A DNA stretch of 64,000 nt from Straminergon stramineum (taxonomy: Eukaryota > Streptophyta > Bryopsida > Hypnales > Calliergonaceae). Made by a program: the position numbers and the translations under genes. This document shows positions 35,145 through 45,783 of the stretch, one piece after another. Location of the stretch: positions 36,878,547-36,942,546 of the forward strand of contig OY987263.1 in assembly GCA_963920665.1 (NCBI GenBank). The letters run 5' to 3'. Under the pieces are notes generated by a model that saw only the letters and a program-made list of their open reading frames with translations, was not told the DNA's origin and searched no databases. Each line of letters opens with the position of its first letter. Position 1 is the first letter of the stretch.

Positions 35145-35740
35145 CACTGAGTGTCCGATGGATGACAGAGAATCCTTCTAAGAGAATCCCATATCCGATC
35201 ACCCCATTTCTGCCCTGTAGACTGCTTTCTTTCCGCTTAGGTATTGATGAGTAGTGATTAGTAATGGTGCAGTTTCAGTGTAGTTGTAACGCATTATGAT
35301 TGGCTACAAGACTCTCAATATTACAACCAGCCATCAGTCAGAAATAGGAAGACCTATGTATCTGTCAAATATGGGTCAAACAAAATCTTGAGCTGAAAAA
35401 TTCATAATAATTATGTTTTGAGAAATAAAATCATGGAAAAATATGGAATCCTTCCAAACTCCATTTTTGCACATAGGAAAATTTCTCCACTTGAGAAATC
35501 CATGCTCCTTATATGTGTAATTGCTTAAGTGGTTGGAAATGGATAATCCCCCCTTATGTAAGACAAAAGTGTAGATGTTCATCCTTGGAATTTTATGTGA
35601 AAAGGGGAGGTCTTGCACAACTATTTGACCTCCAACAAGTGCTCTTGATTTTTTTTTAAGCAAATGAATGACATAGCATCCAAAAGGAAGATTTCCATAG
35701 TGACTAGCTAGGCATTCTTGGGTTAACCAATAGCTAGTGA
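35145..35740 (+). repeat. Family R2, copy 2, interrupted by an R3 repeat
   Basis: R2 sequence at 35145-35180 (CACTGAGTGTCCGATGGATG, then AGAATCC) resumes at about 35552 (AAGACAAAAGTGTAGATG). In the R2 copies at 27966 and 61326 these two parts are contiguous. The intervening 35181-35551 is an R3 copy in minus orientation, so R3 appears to have inserted into R2 here. Confidence 0.65.
35181..35551 (-). mobile_element. Family R3 (~370 bp), minus-oriented copy, inserted in R2
   Basis: It is the inverted partner of 32015-32387. Comparison with uninterrupted R2 copies gives approximate insertion boundaries (after TTCTA near 35180, before GTAAGACAAAAG near 35552). Its ends show only weak inverted similarity. 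It looks like a non-autonomous mobile unit without coding capacity. Confidence 0.6.
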
Positions 35741-37280
35741 AACACAAAAAGCATCCCAAACACTTTTTGAGTAAAGTAGTTGTGCAAACTTCTTTAGGGT
35801 AGACTTGCGACCTCTGATGTTGGTATGAACACTATATTTTTTTTCCCATTGGACTTTTGCCTATTTTGTTTCACCCCACCCCCCCCCACCCCTAAACAAA
35901 CATAAAATTAAAACATAAAACATTAGAGAAAATTTGGACTCTTGAGAAGGCCTCTTAGAGAGCATGTAGGAGACTCCATTTTACATTTAAATTTGTACTT
36001 TGAGAAGAATGAAGACATGCTAATCCCCTATTTCCACCCATGTACTTTGTGTTAAGAATAATCATGATTTTACAAAGGTCTTCTTCCATTGATTGTGGAA
36101 GAGATTGTACTATATTGCTATATTATTCTCTATACAATTACCAAGGCTAATAATATTTGATCTAATTATATTCTATCATGTGATGAAGACCTTAGTACAA
36201 CAATCTATAGGACAACTTTTGAATGTGCGTGGTAGTGATGGTACCCTAACAATGTACATTGTATTGAGGTATTGGTTTATCATTCATTGTTTATTTGTAA
36301 ACTTAGTGATTGGAGTGCTAAGTACTATGAAGTATGTACAATGTGGCTATGCACTTTTTCTTACCATGTGGTATATCATCATTGATGTCCTCACCATACT
36401 TAATAAAAGATTAGAATACTTTTAATAAAAAAAAGCATAATCCAAGTTGTATAAGTTGGCACATGTGATGTACATCACACAAAGTAGTGACATTTTTTGG
36501 TACCTTTAATAGGCTCCTCTATGACTCTTTTAATAGCTTTACTTGTCAAAGTGAAGGGGCCTTCTCAAGAGTCCAAATTTCCTCTATAGTAGAACCGCCC
36601 ATTACCAGCCACTTAAGCATTTGGTGCATGATCTAGAGTAGTAGAAGGCATTGTTAAATTTTTTCCGTATAGAGAAATAGAAATGATGGATGTTATCAAA
36701 TTTTCATAATTTTTTTCCTTAAACTCAAATTGTTATGAATTTTAGAAGCCAAAAGTTGGCCTACTCCCATCTCCAATATATAGATTCTTCCATCACTGCT
36801 CATCTAAAGACTAATTTGGCTCTAAAAACGAAGCACATGTGTCATAACAGTTATGGCTAGAAGATAGTTGGAAACCAAAAAACTAATGGTTAATATCTGT
36901 CATCTCTCTGTTGAATTTCCCATTACCTACATATTGACCATGGGTCTTGGCTGGTCATGGGAGGTTCTACCATAATGCATCCTCAAGATAGCTTCTGTCT
37001 ATGCGCAAGATTTTTTTTTCTTTTCATCCATCCCATTTCATCCTTCCCTTGGGACACTTGGCCACGAAATCTCGCCTCCGCCTTCCTGCGAGGAGTTGCC
37101 CCTGCAATTCCCCTGCGACCTCTCCTCCTTGCTTGTCTTGCTCGCATTGCAGAGGTTTTTGCTTACACTTGCAGCGATATATGCGCTCTCATGCTCATCT
37201 TCTGCCATATCCAGCACTTCTCATTCTCAATCCTTCGGCAGTAAGTTTGTTTCTTCACTACCATCGATTCTCGTTCAGCG
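35741..37280. other. AT-rich intergenic DNA upstream of the nitronate monooxygenase
   Basis: A C-rich run lies near 35875-35892. Near 36595-36760 there is a partial third R3 copy in plus orientation. GC content rises from about 37040, probably the promoter and leader of the gene starting at 37281. No further gene is seen. Confidence 0.4.
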
Positions 37281-40200
37281 ATGGCGTGGGGTGGTCTTCT
37301 GGGGATGGACACAGGCATTGTGCAAGCGCCGATGGGCCCTGACATCGCTGGACCTGCGCTCGTCGCTGCTGTTGCCAACGCCGGAGGCCTTGGATTTCTC
37401 CGAGCTCCCTCGCAGGTTTGGCCATTCCAGATTTTAGTGCTGTTCTTTGAATTCTTTTTCTCTGTCTGCCTAAATTCAGATTTTCTCACTTGATTGGGAT
37501 TCTCCATCCCTGCACCTTCAACAATTACTCTGTTGCATTTGAATTTTCCATCGCTGGGTAAGCATTCAAGAATTTCTAACTTCATTTGAACTTTCCATCG
37601 CTGGTCAAGAATTCTCTCTTTGATTTGAATTTTCTATCTCTGGATGGCCATTCAAGATTTTCTAACTTCATTTGAAAATTTCCGTCGCTGTATGGGAATT
37701 CCAGAATTTCCCACTTTCATTTGAACTTTCTATCGCTGGCTGGTCATTCAAGATTTACTCTTTCAATTGAATTTTCCATCTCGGGATGACCATTCAAGAC
37801 TTTCTCTCTTTCGGTTGAAGTTTCCATCCCTAGCCATTTCAGATGTTCTCTTTTTCGTTTGAATTTTTCATCCCTGGCTGGGCGTTTCAGAATTTCTCGC
37901 TTGCATTTGAATTTTTCACCTCTATCTGGGCATTCTAGATTTTCTCAGTTTCTTATGAATCCTCCATGCCTGGTTGACCCTTTGAAAATTGAATGTTTCG
38001 TAGTTGCTTTGTAGGATAGTCCCGATCAACTGAAGAAGATGGTGGCAGAGACTCGGCAGCTCACTAGCAAGCCTTTTGGAATCGGGGTCATTCTGTGAGT
38101 ACCTCTCAAATTTACTGGCATGCCTGAGTCGTTCTTAAGTGAATTGGGAAAACTCCAAACTGGTTCTTATTTTTAAGTATCTCATTGAGAGACTTTCTAC
38201 GTCCGATTTTATTTGTTTTGTGAGTAACACGTGCCATGTCCTCCATTGATTCCGGTGGTACAAAAAAGGGCTCTATCCGAATTATAGTTTTTACATTATG
38301 GTCGATCAAATTTCTCAATCGAAATCCGTGAATCATTGGTCCTTACGGGTTAATAGACATGACCTTAATGGTTAGAACTTATTCAATCAAGCTCAGTCAC
38401 TCAAGAGTCTAAAAAGAGGGACACCACATCACTGAAGAGGAGCAAGATTATGAGATACTACTATGTCCTCCATACCAATACTTGACTGCCACCCCTACAA
38501 AAATGGGTTCCATTCCGTTCATGGGGGGTTGAAGTAGTGTTGGAATTCATGATGCATGCACTGTGGGGTGTGAATTTGACAGGGCGTTTCCACATGAGAA
38601 GAGCCTGAAAGATATCTACGCTGAGAAAGTAGGCTTCCTGCAAATCTCATGGGGTGACTTTCCCAAGGAGCGGGTGGATGAAGCCCATGAAGCAGGAGTG
38701 AAGGTGTTGCATCAGGTGGGATCTGTGGAAGAGGCTCTCAAGGCTGCTAACGCCGGGGTGGATGCCATCATTGTCCAGGGTGTTGAAGCGGGCGGTCATG
38801 TCCAAAGTCAGGCAAGGAAAATTGATCAGTCCAGCACATTCCAATGTCTTTCAAGTGGGTTTAGGGTTTCAGGTTTTACCTTCTCCTGTTCTTTTTTCCT
38901 GTGAAAAATCATATGCTACACTCATCCCTCTCTAAATACGTCCTTCTCTAAAATAACATTCGAGAATATTCTACGCACCGGTCATACATTCAAGCTAAAT
39001 GTATGTAGGACACATGTCTTACATTCAAACTATTTCCTAGTTAGTATATTAGGACCACAGGCAGTTAGATTATTGCTGTCAGTGGTGCCCATTTGTTTAC
39101 ACTGGTATTGCGGTACTTGTCTGCATGCAGGTTGGCTTGCTGACTCTAGTTCCGAGTGTAGTAGACGCAGTGAAGGGCTATAAAATCCCTGTGATAGCAG
39201 CAGGAGGGATTGTGGATGGACGCGGTTACGTTGCTGCTCTTGCTCTTGGAGCTCAAGGCATCTGCATGGGGACTAGGTACAGCATCATTCGATACTCTCT
39301 GAAGTCCACATTAATTCATCCTCACAGTCATTGTCACAAGCTCTTAACAACAGCAACTTCGGTAGAGGATATTATATGCTTCATTTTAAGCATTTAAACC
39401 TATGATGCAGTGTGATTTTGGGAGATCAGTATAGAGCTGGGGTGAGATCAAATTTTTATCACTATTCATGTGAAAATTTCAAAATCGGAAGTTGTAGACC
39501 ACTATAAGTGCAGTAGAATACCCCATATCCATCAGAAATTGGGGGCCAGACAGTTAGCGGGTCACGCTTTCAGCACTTGCTGGTCGGTCCAACCAATTTT
39601 ATGAATTGACGAGTTGCTGTTGGTATCAAGGGGGTCAATGTAGGAGACAGAATCAGGTCTGCGACGGTATTAGTATTCTCTGCCTTAAATTTAGTTCCGC
39701 GTATCTCCAGATTGCTACCAAGAAAATTTGAATTCTAGAAATGAATCATGATTTTTACCAACTCTTAGTGTAATTTTTGAAAGTGTAGATGCGTTTGAAA
39801 TTTTTCGAAAAAATCACTGCGGGTTCCCCCTGCTCTGGACTCATGTTGTAGCTGGTTGGTTTGAAGGTTTTTGGCGACAACGGAATCCTATGCACATCCT
39901 TTGTACAAGGAAAAGATTGTTGAAATTGACGAGGAAGGCAGCACCGAGTACACCCACGTGTTTGGGAGAGCCCGCTGGCCAGGTGCTGCTCAGCGCGTTT
40001 TGAAGACCCCTTTTTTTGAAACTTGGAAGAACAAAATTGCTGCGGACGAAACCGAGGTCGGCCAACCTATCATTGGCAGCACCACAATATTTGACAATGT
40101 AAGTTATTCAACTGGATTTCATCTCTTTTCCTTAGTTACCAAGAGGTTCCTTTTCCCAGTGGTTTCTTGCATAACATGAACCCTTAAAAAGACCGAGGAT

Positions 40201-40680
40201 TCATAGTTTGAAAATGACAATTCAATTGATTATATATAGTTAAAAAATACGGAGTAATTAAAATGGGACCTAAAGGAGTGAAGAACATTGCGTTTGTTGG
40301 ACAGTAATAAATGAAAATTGGACATCAGGAAGTGCCTAAATGATTATTCCAAACTGCATAAAAAATAAAACTCATGTTGAGCCTTTTGTACCTTCAGGCG
40401 TTGAGTTCACGTTTTTTTGGTGCGAAACTCTTTGATGGAACTTGTAATGCAGGAAGAGGAGGTACCAAGATTTTCAGGACAAGTTCCCAACTTGACAACA
40501 AAGGGCAATATTGAAAGTATGGCCCTGTATGCTGGAATGGGTTCAGTCCACATCAAGGAGGTTATTCCTGCAGCATCTGTTGTTAAAGGTGTCCTTGAGG
40601 AGGCACAGGTTATTATTCAACAGAGGCTTTGTGGACTGCTTGAAATCCGGCACAAACACAATACGAGCACAATGGTGTAA
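37281..40680 (+). CDS. Nitronate monooxygenase (2-nitropropane dioxygenase family)
   Basis: Six exons are predicted: 37281-37415, 38015-38094, 38583-38811, 39131-39276, 39867-40098 and 40453-40680, for 349 residues. The fold is an FMN-binding TIM barrel. Visible family motifs are [40 protein letters not shown] (flavin and active-site region), [29 protein letters not shown], and FGRARWPGA followed by PIIGSTTI. The enzyme oxidises alkyl nitronates such as propionate 3-nitronate using FMN and oxygen; the physiological substrate in plants is unclear. Length and order match plant homologues. Intron 3 uses a GC donor (CAG|GCAAGG) with an AG acceptor. Introns 2 and 5 carry short repeat copies, and intron 1 a minisatellite. 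The C-terminal ~17 residues look lineage-specific. Confidence 0.88.
37427..37985. repeat. Degenerate minisatellite in nitronate monooxygenase intron 1
   Basis: A unit of about 55-60 bp recurs eight or nine times, each roughly TTTGAATTTTCCATC, then GCTGG, then CATTCAAGA, then TTTCTC. Copies differ by substitutions and small indels. It fills most of the intron. Confidence 0.75.
38110..38353 (-). repeat. Family R4 (TTAA-ended), copy in intron 2
   Basis: Read on the minus strand it begins TTAACCCGTAAGGACC, then GATTCACGGATTTCGATTG. That resembles the starts of the copies at 40177 and 43471. Similarity is partial and only one end is clear. Confidence 0.4.
40177..40400 (+). repeat. Family R4, copy in intron 5
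   Basis: It matches 43471-43697 over landmarks AAG.ATTCATRGT, ACAATTCAATTGATTA-like, GTGAAGAACATTGCGTTTGT and AAATTGGACA. It begins AACCCTTAAA and is non-coding. Confidence 0.55.
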
Positions 40681-40765
40681 TCTACTGCGGGATGTGTGTT
40701 GTAGGGATTCCAGGGGGGTGTTGTATACAACAATAGCAAATACCAATAAAACATGGTTACCCAAG

Positions 40766-40996
40766 TTAACCCTTGAAAGGCCCTTGGGGTCCCTCTATAC
40801 GACTTGTATGTAGCTTTATAATTCTTCAATTGTGGTTTAATAGGTGAGATATGATACATTTTCATTTACATACTATCATGATCATTAATTTTCTTTGTAC
40901 TGAAAAGTATCTGGTCAATGTTTCCCTAATCAAATACCACCAAATACATAATATACTATACGGCCACAAAGGGCTTTCAGGCCCTTCTAGGGTTAA
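40766..40996. mobile_element. 231-bp TTAA-bounded MITE downstream of the nitronate monooxygenase
   Basis: The left end is TTAA-CCCTTGAAAGGCC. The right end read in reverse complement is TTAA-CCCTAGAAGGGCC, giving inverted repeats with consensus CCCTWGAARGGCC bordered by TTAA on both sides. This is close to piggyBac-type termini (TTAA target, CCCTAGAA start). There is no coding capacity. It lies about 85 bp past the monooxygenase stop codon. Confidence 0.65.
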
Positions 40997-41019
40997 TAAC
41001 ATGGTAGAAGATACTAAAG

Positions 41020-41330
41020 TCTCTATACTGACCCCTATTACCAACAGAAAGTCATCTACGCTGGGTTGGGTTGAACTTATTAGCAAAATGTGAGCAGAAT
41101 GTGAGCAAAATGTGGTGTGAGCTAAATATCTGAATCCACTGATCTTTGTATAGAAATGAGTGTCTATTTCTAGAGGTCTATACCCCCACTTTGATATAGC
41201 ATAAGTTCAAACCCAGTGACATAAAAATTCGATCTGAATAAACTTGGCTCTTGTACCCAAATAGTCTCACCACAGCTTAATTCAGATCTCTCAAAAATCA
41301 CTTCTACAAGGGCAGCTCGAGCTTTGATAA
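41020..41330 (+). repeat. Dispersed repeat family R1, intergenic copy
   Basis: It is the copy of the R1 family between the convergent nitronate monooxygenase and FtsZ genes. It shares CTGACCCCTATTACCAA with the 42205 copy (CTGACCCCTGTTACCAA), then ATCTTTG.AT.GAAATGAGT. Both copies lie in the same orientation. Confidence 0.6.
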
Positions 41331-41587
41331 CAAACTCGGTAGACGAATACTCACTGTACATAAAACATTAAAAGTAAGCTCACTCTATTGAGAATTGGAT
41401 CTTGATTACAACTCCTTCGTCTTCCTCTAGGGCCCAGGGCCCAGAGTCGGCCTTCTTCTGAGGAGAAAACTCGGCACATTCAGAATACAGTTTCAGCTAC
41501 AGGGCTTTTCAACTGAGTTCCATCTTCATGGCCATCAAGCAATGCATCCTTCACGAACCCTGTGAGAATAAAATCATAACATATCAG

Positions 41588-44337
41588 TTACCTGCGCTTC
41601 CTGTCTTTCTTTCGCAAAAAATCCGGCACTTTGCCAAGATCGGCTGCCCTTTTTGGATTTTGTTCCCAGAAGAATATGTCATCATCTACAGTTCGAACAC
41701 TACTAACAGCCTTCTCATCTCCAGGTTCCCTAAATCCAGTAGCGATGACTGTCATACGTATCATCCCTTTGAAGCTCTCGTCAATGACCGCCCCAAATAT
41801 CACGTTTGCGTTTGGATCAGCCATGTCATGTACAATCTCAGCAGCAATGTTAACTTCGTGAAGAGTTAGGTCGCTTCCGCCAGTCACATTGTACACAATG
41901 CCCATGGGCCTCGAGATGGAACGGAGTAAGGGAGACATAATGGCTGAACGTGCTACTTCTTCGGCACGGTTCTTTCCAAAGCCAGCGCCTATTCCTAACA
42001 TTGCACTCCCTGCGTTTGACATGATCGCTTTCACATCCGCAAAGTCGACGTTGACAAGCCCTGGAATTGTGATAATGTCGGAAATTCCTTGCACTCCCTG
42101 TTGATCCACGGCAAAACCTTTAGAATCGGACATTCACAATGGTGAAGGGTCCGATAACAACGTTCCCAAGATCAATGATAAGGTAAAAGGGCCCTGATCC
42201 TGACTAGCACACTGACCCCTGTTACCAATAACTACTCCCCTATTCATACACTTGATTGGACTTAATAGCAAGTGCTGTAAGCATGAATTAGCAAAATGTC
42301 TACGGCCACTAATCTTTGAATGGAAATGAGTTTGTCTACTGTCATTTATAGTAGTCTATAAACTCCCATTTTGGAATTGCAAACGAAATTAATAGAGTGA
42401 CAAAATTTCCATTGCAACAGATTTGGCTCCAAAGATCTCCTTCACAGCTCTGTAGTGATCTCCTAAAAATCACACTCCCTAGTAAGTTAAAATGCCTAAG
42501 TCATGCAAATTATACTAGTTTCAGACTTCCAACATCACAGCTTCAGACATACTAATTATTCATTCACTTGCTTTTCTCCGAAATTGCGTTAATAGGTATA
42601 GATAATGTACCTGGCGCAAGACATCATCTGCAAGATGAAAAGCCTCCAGCATAGATGTGTCAGGTGAGACGGTCTGAAGCAAGCGATCGTTTGGAACTAC
42701 AACTACGGTGTCGGCCGCATGGCGCATATCTTCAATGGCTTTCCTTGCCTGCCGTGCCCGGGTAAATCCCTCAAATGTGAATGGCTCAGTTACTATGCCA
42801 ATCGTTAACGCTCCCATAGCCTTTGCCAAACGAGCCACCACTGGAGCTGGAAATCACAACAGCTAACATTTCAATCCGCCGTTCTAAGAATATATGCAAC
42901 ACTAACAAATGAAGACGACCTGTTTTCACACAACTATTCAATCAACAGAGTGAAACTGGCTGTGCTTTTAATGTATGTTCGTCATACATTGCATCATAAG
43001 AAAGGTCTAAAAGACATTAAATTCATAATAGCCCTAGTGCTGTGTTAATGCTAATGCATATGAAGGTACATTAATGTCCGTGCCGTTGATATTAACTTGG
43101 TAACTATTAAGTTAACATTGATTTGAAAATAAGCGTGATGATAATTTAACTAAACGCTGATGACGTTGATCTCATGACCTACTAGATGAATTCTAATATC
43201 AACATCTTTCGAGGGGATAATTTTGGCGAATCCAGGAAGCACACACCTGCCCCAGAACCGGTACCGCCGCCCATACCGGAAGCAATGAAGACCAGATCAG
43301 CACCTTCAAGTGCCATCGAAAGCTCCGCCAGTGATTCTGTTGCTGCTTCTTCGCCAGTTGTACCTTTTCCACCTGAATTTCGTCACTTCACCAAAACTCA
43401 GAAAAGTCCACAAGAAGCATAATGAGCTCATGTCGAATATGCTGATTGAGTAGGCTAGTTCGCACAAATCATAACCTCTAAACAACCCAAGATTCATGGT
43501 ATTAAAATAACCAATTCGATTAATCACATTCGGAAGAATATAATTCGGAAGGGGCTGAATTATAAATCACCAGAATCAGTGAAGAGCATTGCATGTGTTG
43601 GTCAAAAAGTAAATAAAATTGGACAAAAAGAAAGTTTCCGTGTGACCTAAAAACTGCTAAAAAAGACTTGAGGCCCAATTTTGGTCCGTGAGGAGTTAAT
43701 TACGTAGTCATAACTTGTTTTGAACTAGGACATGCTTCAACTGCTACTAACATGATATCGTAAGGTATAAGAAGGCCTGACCTGCACCACGACCAGCGGT
43801 GGTTTCTTGTCCAATCTGAATCTTATTGGGAGCAAGCGACTTATTCAATGCTTGTTTATCCGTGTTGACAGCCCAGAATTCCACATTCAAAAGCTCGGAC
43901 CTCACCATTTCATCCACCGCATTACACCCTCCACCTCCCACACCGAACACTTTGATCGAAGCGCAGCCGGATAAGCTCCGTTTCATGCTACTCGCAGCAA
44001 AAGAATCCTGTACATCGTTGTAATCCTCCTCCACCTTAATGGAAAAGGAGTCCATTGCAGGGGAGAAAGTAAAGGGATCAGCCCCTTCGGATGGCAACGA
44101 AAATCCGTTCTCCGAGCCATGAAAGCGCCCATTCAAGCTGCCGTTATTTCCTCTGTTATAAGCCGAGACTCGGCTGCATTCATTAGCTTTCTCAAATGCC
44201 ACAAATCGCAAATGTTGGTTCAAGAATCCCAAACGAGCTCCTCTTGGACATTCCCCATTGCTTTGCAGGAGTCGATGATGACTCAAAGAAGGGCTCACAG
44301 GTCCAGAACCAACCAACGCCCTCCATGTGACCATCAT
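41588..44337 (-). CDS. FtsZ-family plastid division protein, atypical T3 loop
   Basis: Four minus-strand exons, 44337-43782, 43372-43247, 42846-42611 and 42097-41588, give 475 residues. Residues 1-120 are Ser/Arg-rich and look like a plastid transit peptide. The GTPase domain has [16 protein letters not shown] (near 130), [37 protein letters not shown], and the T7 region [14 protein letters not shown] with its catalytic Asp. The C-terminus ends [13 protein letters not shown], like the conserved FtsZ2-type tail. The T3 segment, usually TRGLGAGGNPE, reads [18 protein letters not shown] here, so it is neither typical FtsZ1 nor FtsZ2. Seedless plants carry a third class (FtsZ3), which this may be; that is inference. 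Role: GTP-driven ring filaments in plastid division. The gene is divergent from KAS I. Introns 1 and 3 hold repeat copies R4 and R1. Confidence 0.88.
42205..42490 (+). repeat. Dispersed repeat family R1, copy in FtsZ intron 3
   Basis: It resembles 41020-41330 and 25500-25830. Shared landmarks include CTGACCCCTGTTACCAA, ATCTTTGAATGGAAATGAGT, and GTAGTGATCTCCTAAAAATC. It is opposite in orientation to the host gene and non-coding. Confidence 0.6.
43471..43697 (+). repeat. Family R4, copy in FtsZ intron 1
   Basis: It starts ATAACCTCTAAACAACCC and ends GGTCCGTGAGGAGTTAA, whose reverse complement TTAACTCCTCACGGACC partly mirrors the start. The interior matches 40177-40400. It is non-coding. Confidence 0.55.
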
Positions 44338-45783
44338 GATGCTATCTCATTCACAGTTTTCGACACAAGGGTGACGACAATGACTTGGTCGACTCTACCA
44401 TGGTCAAGCTCTCCAAACCCTAAACCCCATCTAAGATCAAATTTTTTACATACAAACTCTCAAAGACTGCTCTTCACTGGAAACAGCTACTCCAGAACCC
44501 CAGACGTTAGGTCAAATGAATAAGGCATTCGAAAATATCAACACTCCACGCCTCCTCAAAAAAATCTGCTGTTGTAGAATGTTGTCAAATTCGAAGAGAA
44601 ACTGCAACCGCAAGCAAAGAAAAAGAAAAAGAAGTCAGAACGGCGAATGCGAGAGAAAAGAACTATAATCCAGCACTTTCAACTACACATCCCTGCCTTG
44701 AAGGCAATCTATCTCAGAACCCCCCCAAAATTTCTGCAATTCAAATTTGCAAAACGCGCGGCCATCAAGAGCAGATGTGTGCGATTCACCGAAAGGAAAT
44801 CTGTAACTAGCAATGACTGGAGAGACTAGAGAGACGATTCAAAGTGGTCGAATCGAGAGCTGACCTTCTGACTATCGGAGGACTGACACAGCGTCGATGG
44901 ACAGGCGCGGAGTCACTACGGAACCCGAAAGCTGCAAATCCGGCAGGTGAGGAGCACGGGCGTAGAGTGGGCGGTTGTAAGACCGTATTCCGACCTATGA
45001 CCGAGAGTGGGCGATTTCGGTTTACAGATGTGCTTCACTTGGTCACGAAGACCCAACCCTCCATTGGTGACTGAGGTTTTCTTCGTCCCAGGTTGAGGCA
45101 AGCATGAAGCATTTCGTATTTCAAAGGATACCCAATTATTCCAGCTTCGATAGTAGACCCATTATTCCAACTTTGGAAAATTTGTATTGGGTACTTGGTT
45201 ACAAGATTATTTTCAAGTAATAGCCAAATTTTCCATGTAGGCCTAACATCATGGTTGACAACCAAAATCAGCCCTCGTATCACCTACGTTACACAAGAGT
45301 ATCAAAGAGAGTAACATTAAAAATTAGCCTTCGTCACTACCAATGACAGACTACCTTATTAATTTCCAAAACTACGATACCATAACATCATTAGGTCCGC
45401 CCACCCTTTTCCTCCTGGGTCCGGCCCTCAGGTGCCCGAGCTGGCGTGGCAGAGGGGAACCATTCGGTTTCCCCGTCTGGAATGTTCTGCGAAGCACGGA
45501 CGGAGACATCTAAGCTGGACCAGCGGCCAGCTCTCAGACCCCACCAGCCACGCCCACCAGCCAAGCAGCAGCCATTGAAGGGTCTCAACACTCCCCAAGG
45601 CCAAGCCAAACCCAAAGCCCCTCCAATCCCCGATCACTCCGTCACTCCGTTACTCCTGCTCTTGCTCTTGCTCCTTCCCTCTTCCTCTTTCGCAACATCA
45701 CCATCACCAGCTCTCGATTGTTGTTGTTGTTGTTGTTCTTCTTCTTCTTCTTCCTCGCCAACACTCCCCATTGCATTCCTGCC
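44338..45783. promoter_or_regulatory. Shared upstream region of the divergent FtsZ and KAS I genes
   Basis: About 1.45 kb separates the two start codons. A telobox-like AAACCCTAAACCCC lies near 44415, upstream of FtsZ. The KAS I leader contains a CT-rich stretch and a (TTG)n(TTC)n microsatellite at 45718-45756. The middle part (45100-45360) is AT-rich with short direct repeats around CCCATTATTCCA. No TATA box is obvious on either side. Confidence 0.45.
45718..45756 (+). repeat. (TTG)n(TTC)n microsatellite in KAS I leader
   Basis: Six to seven TTG units are followed by five to six TTC units, ending 27 bases before the KAS I ATG. Pyrimidine-rich leaders are common in plant nuclear genes for plastid proteins. 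Confidence 0.85.

Noticed and set aside
41556..41590. Extra 3' exon of FtsZ through AGG|TAA read as a donor
   Set aside because: The next AG acceptor would leave an intron of about 32 bp, too short for a plant intron, and the family tail is already complete.
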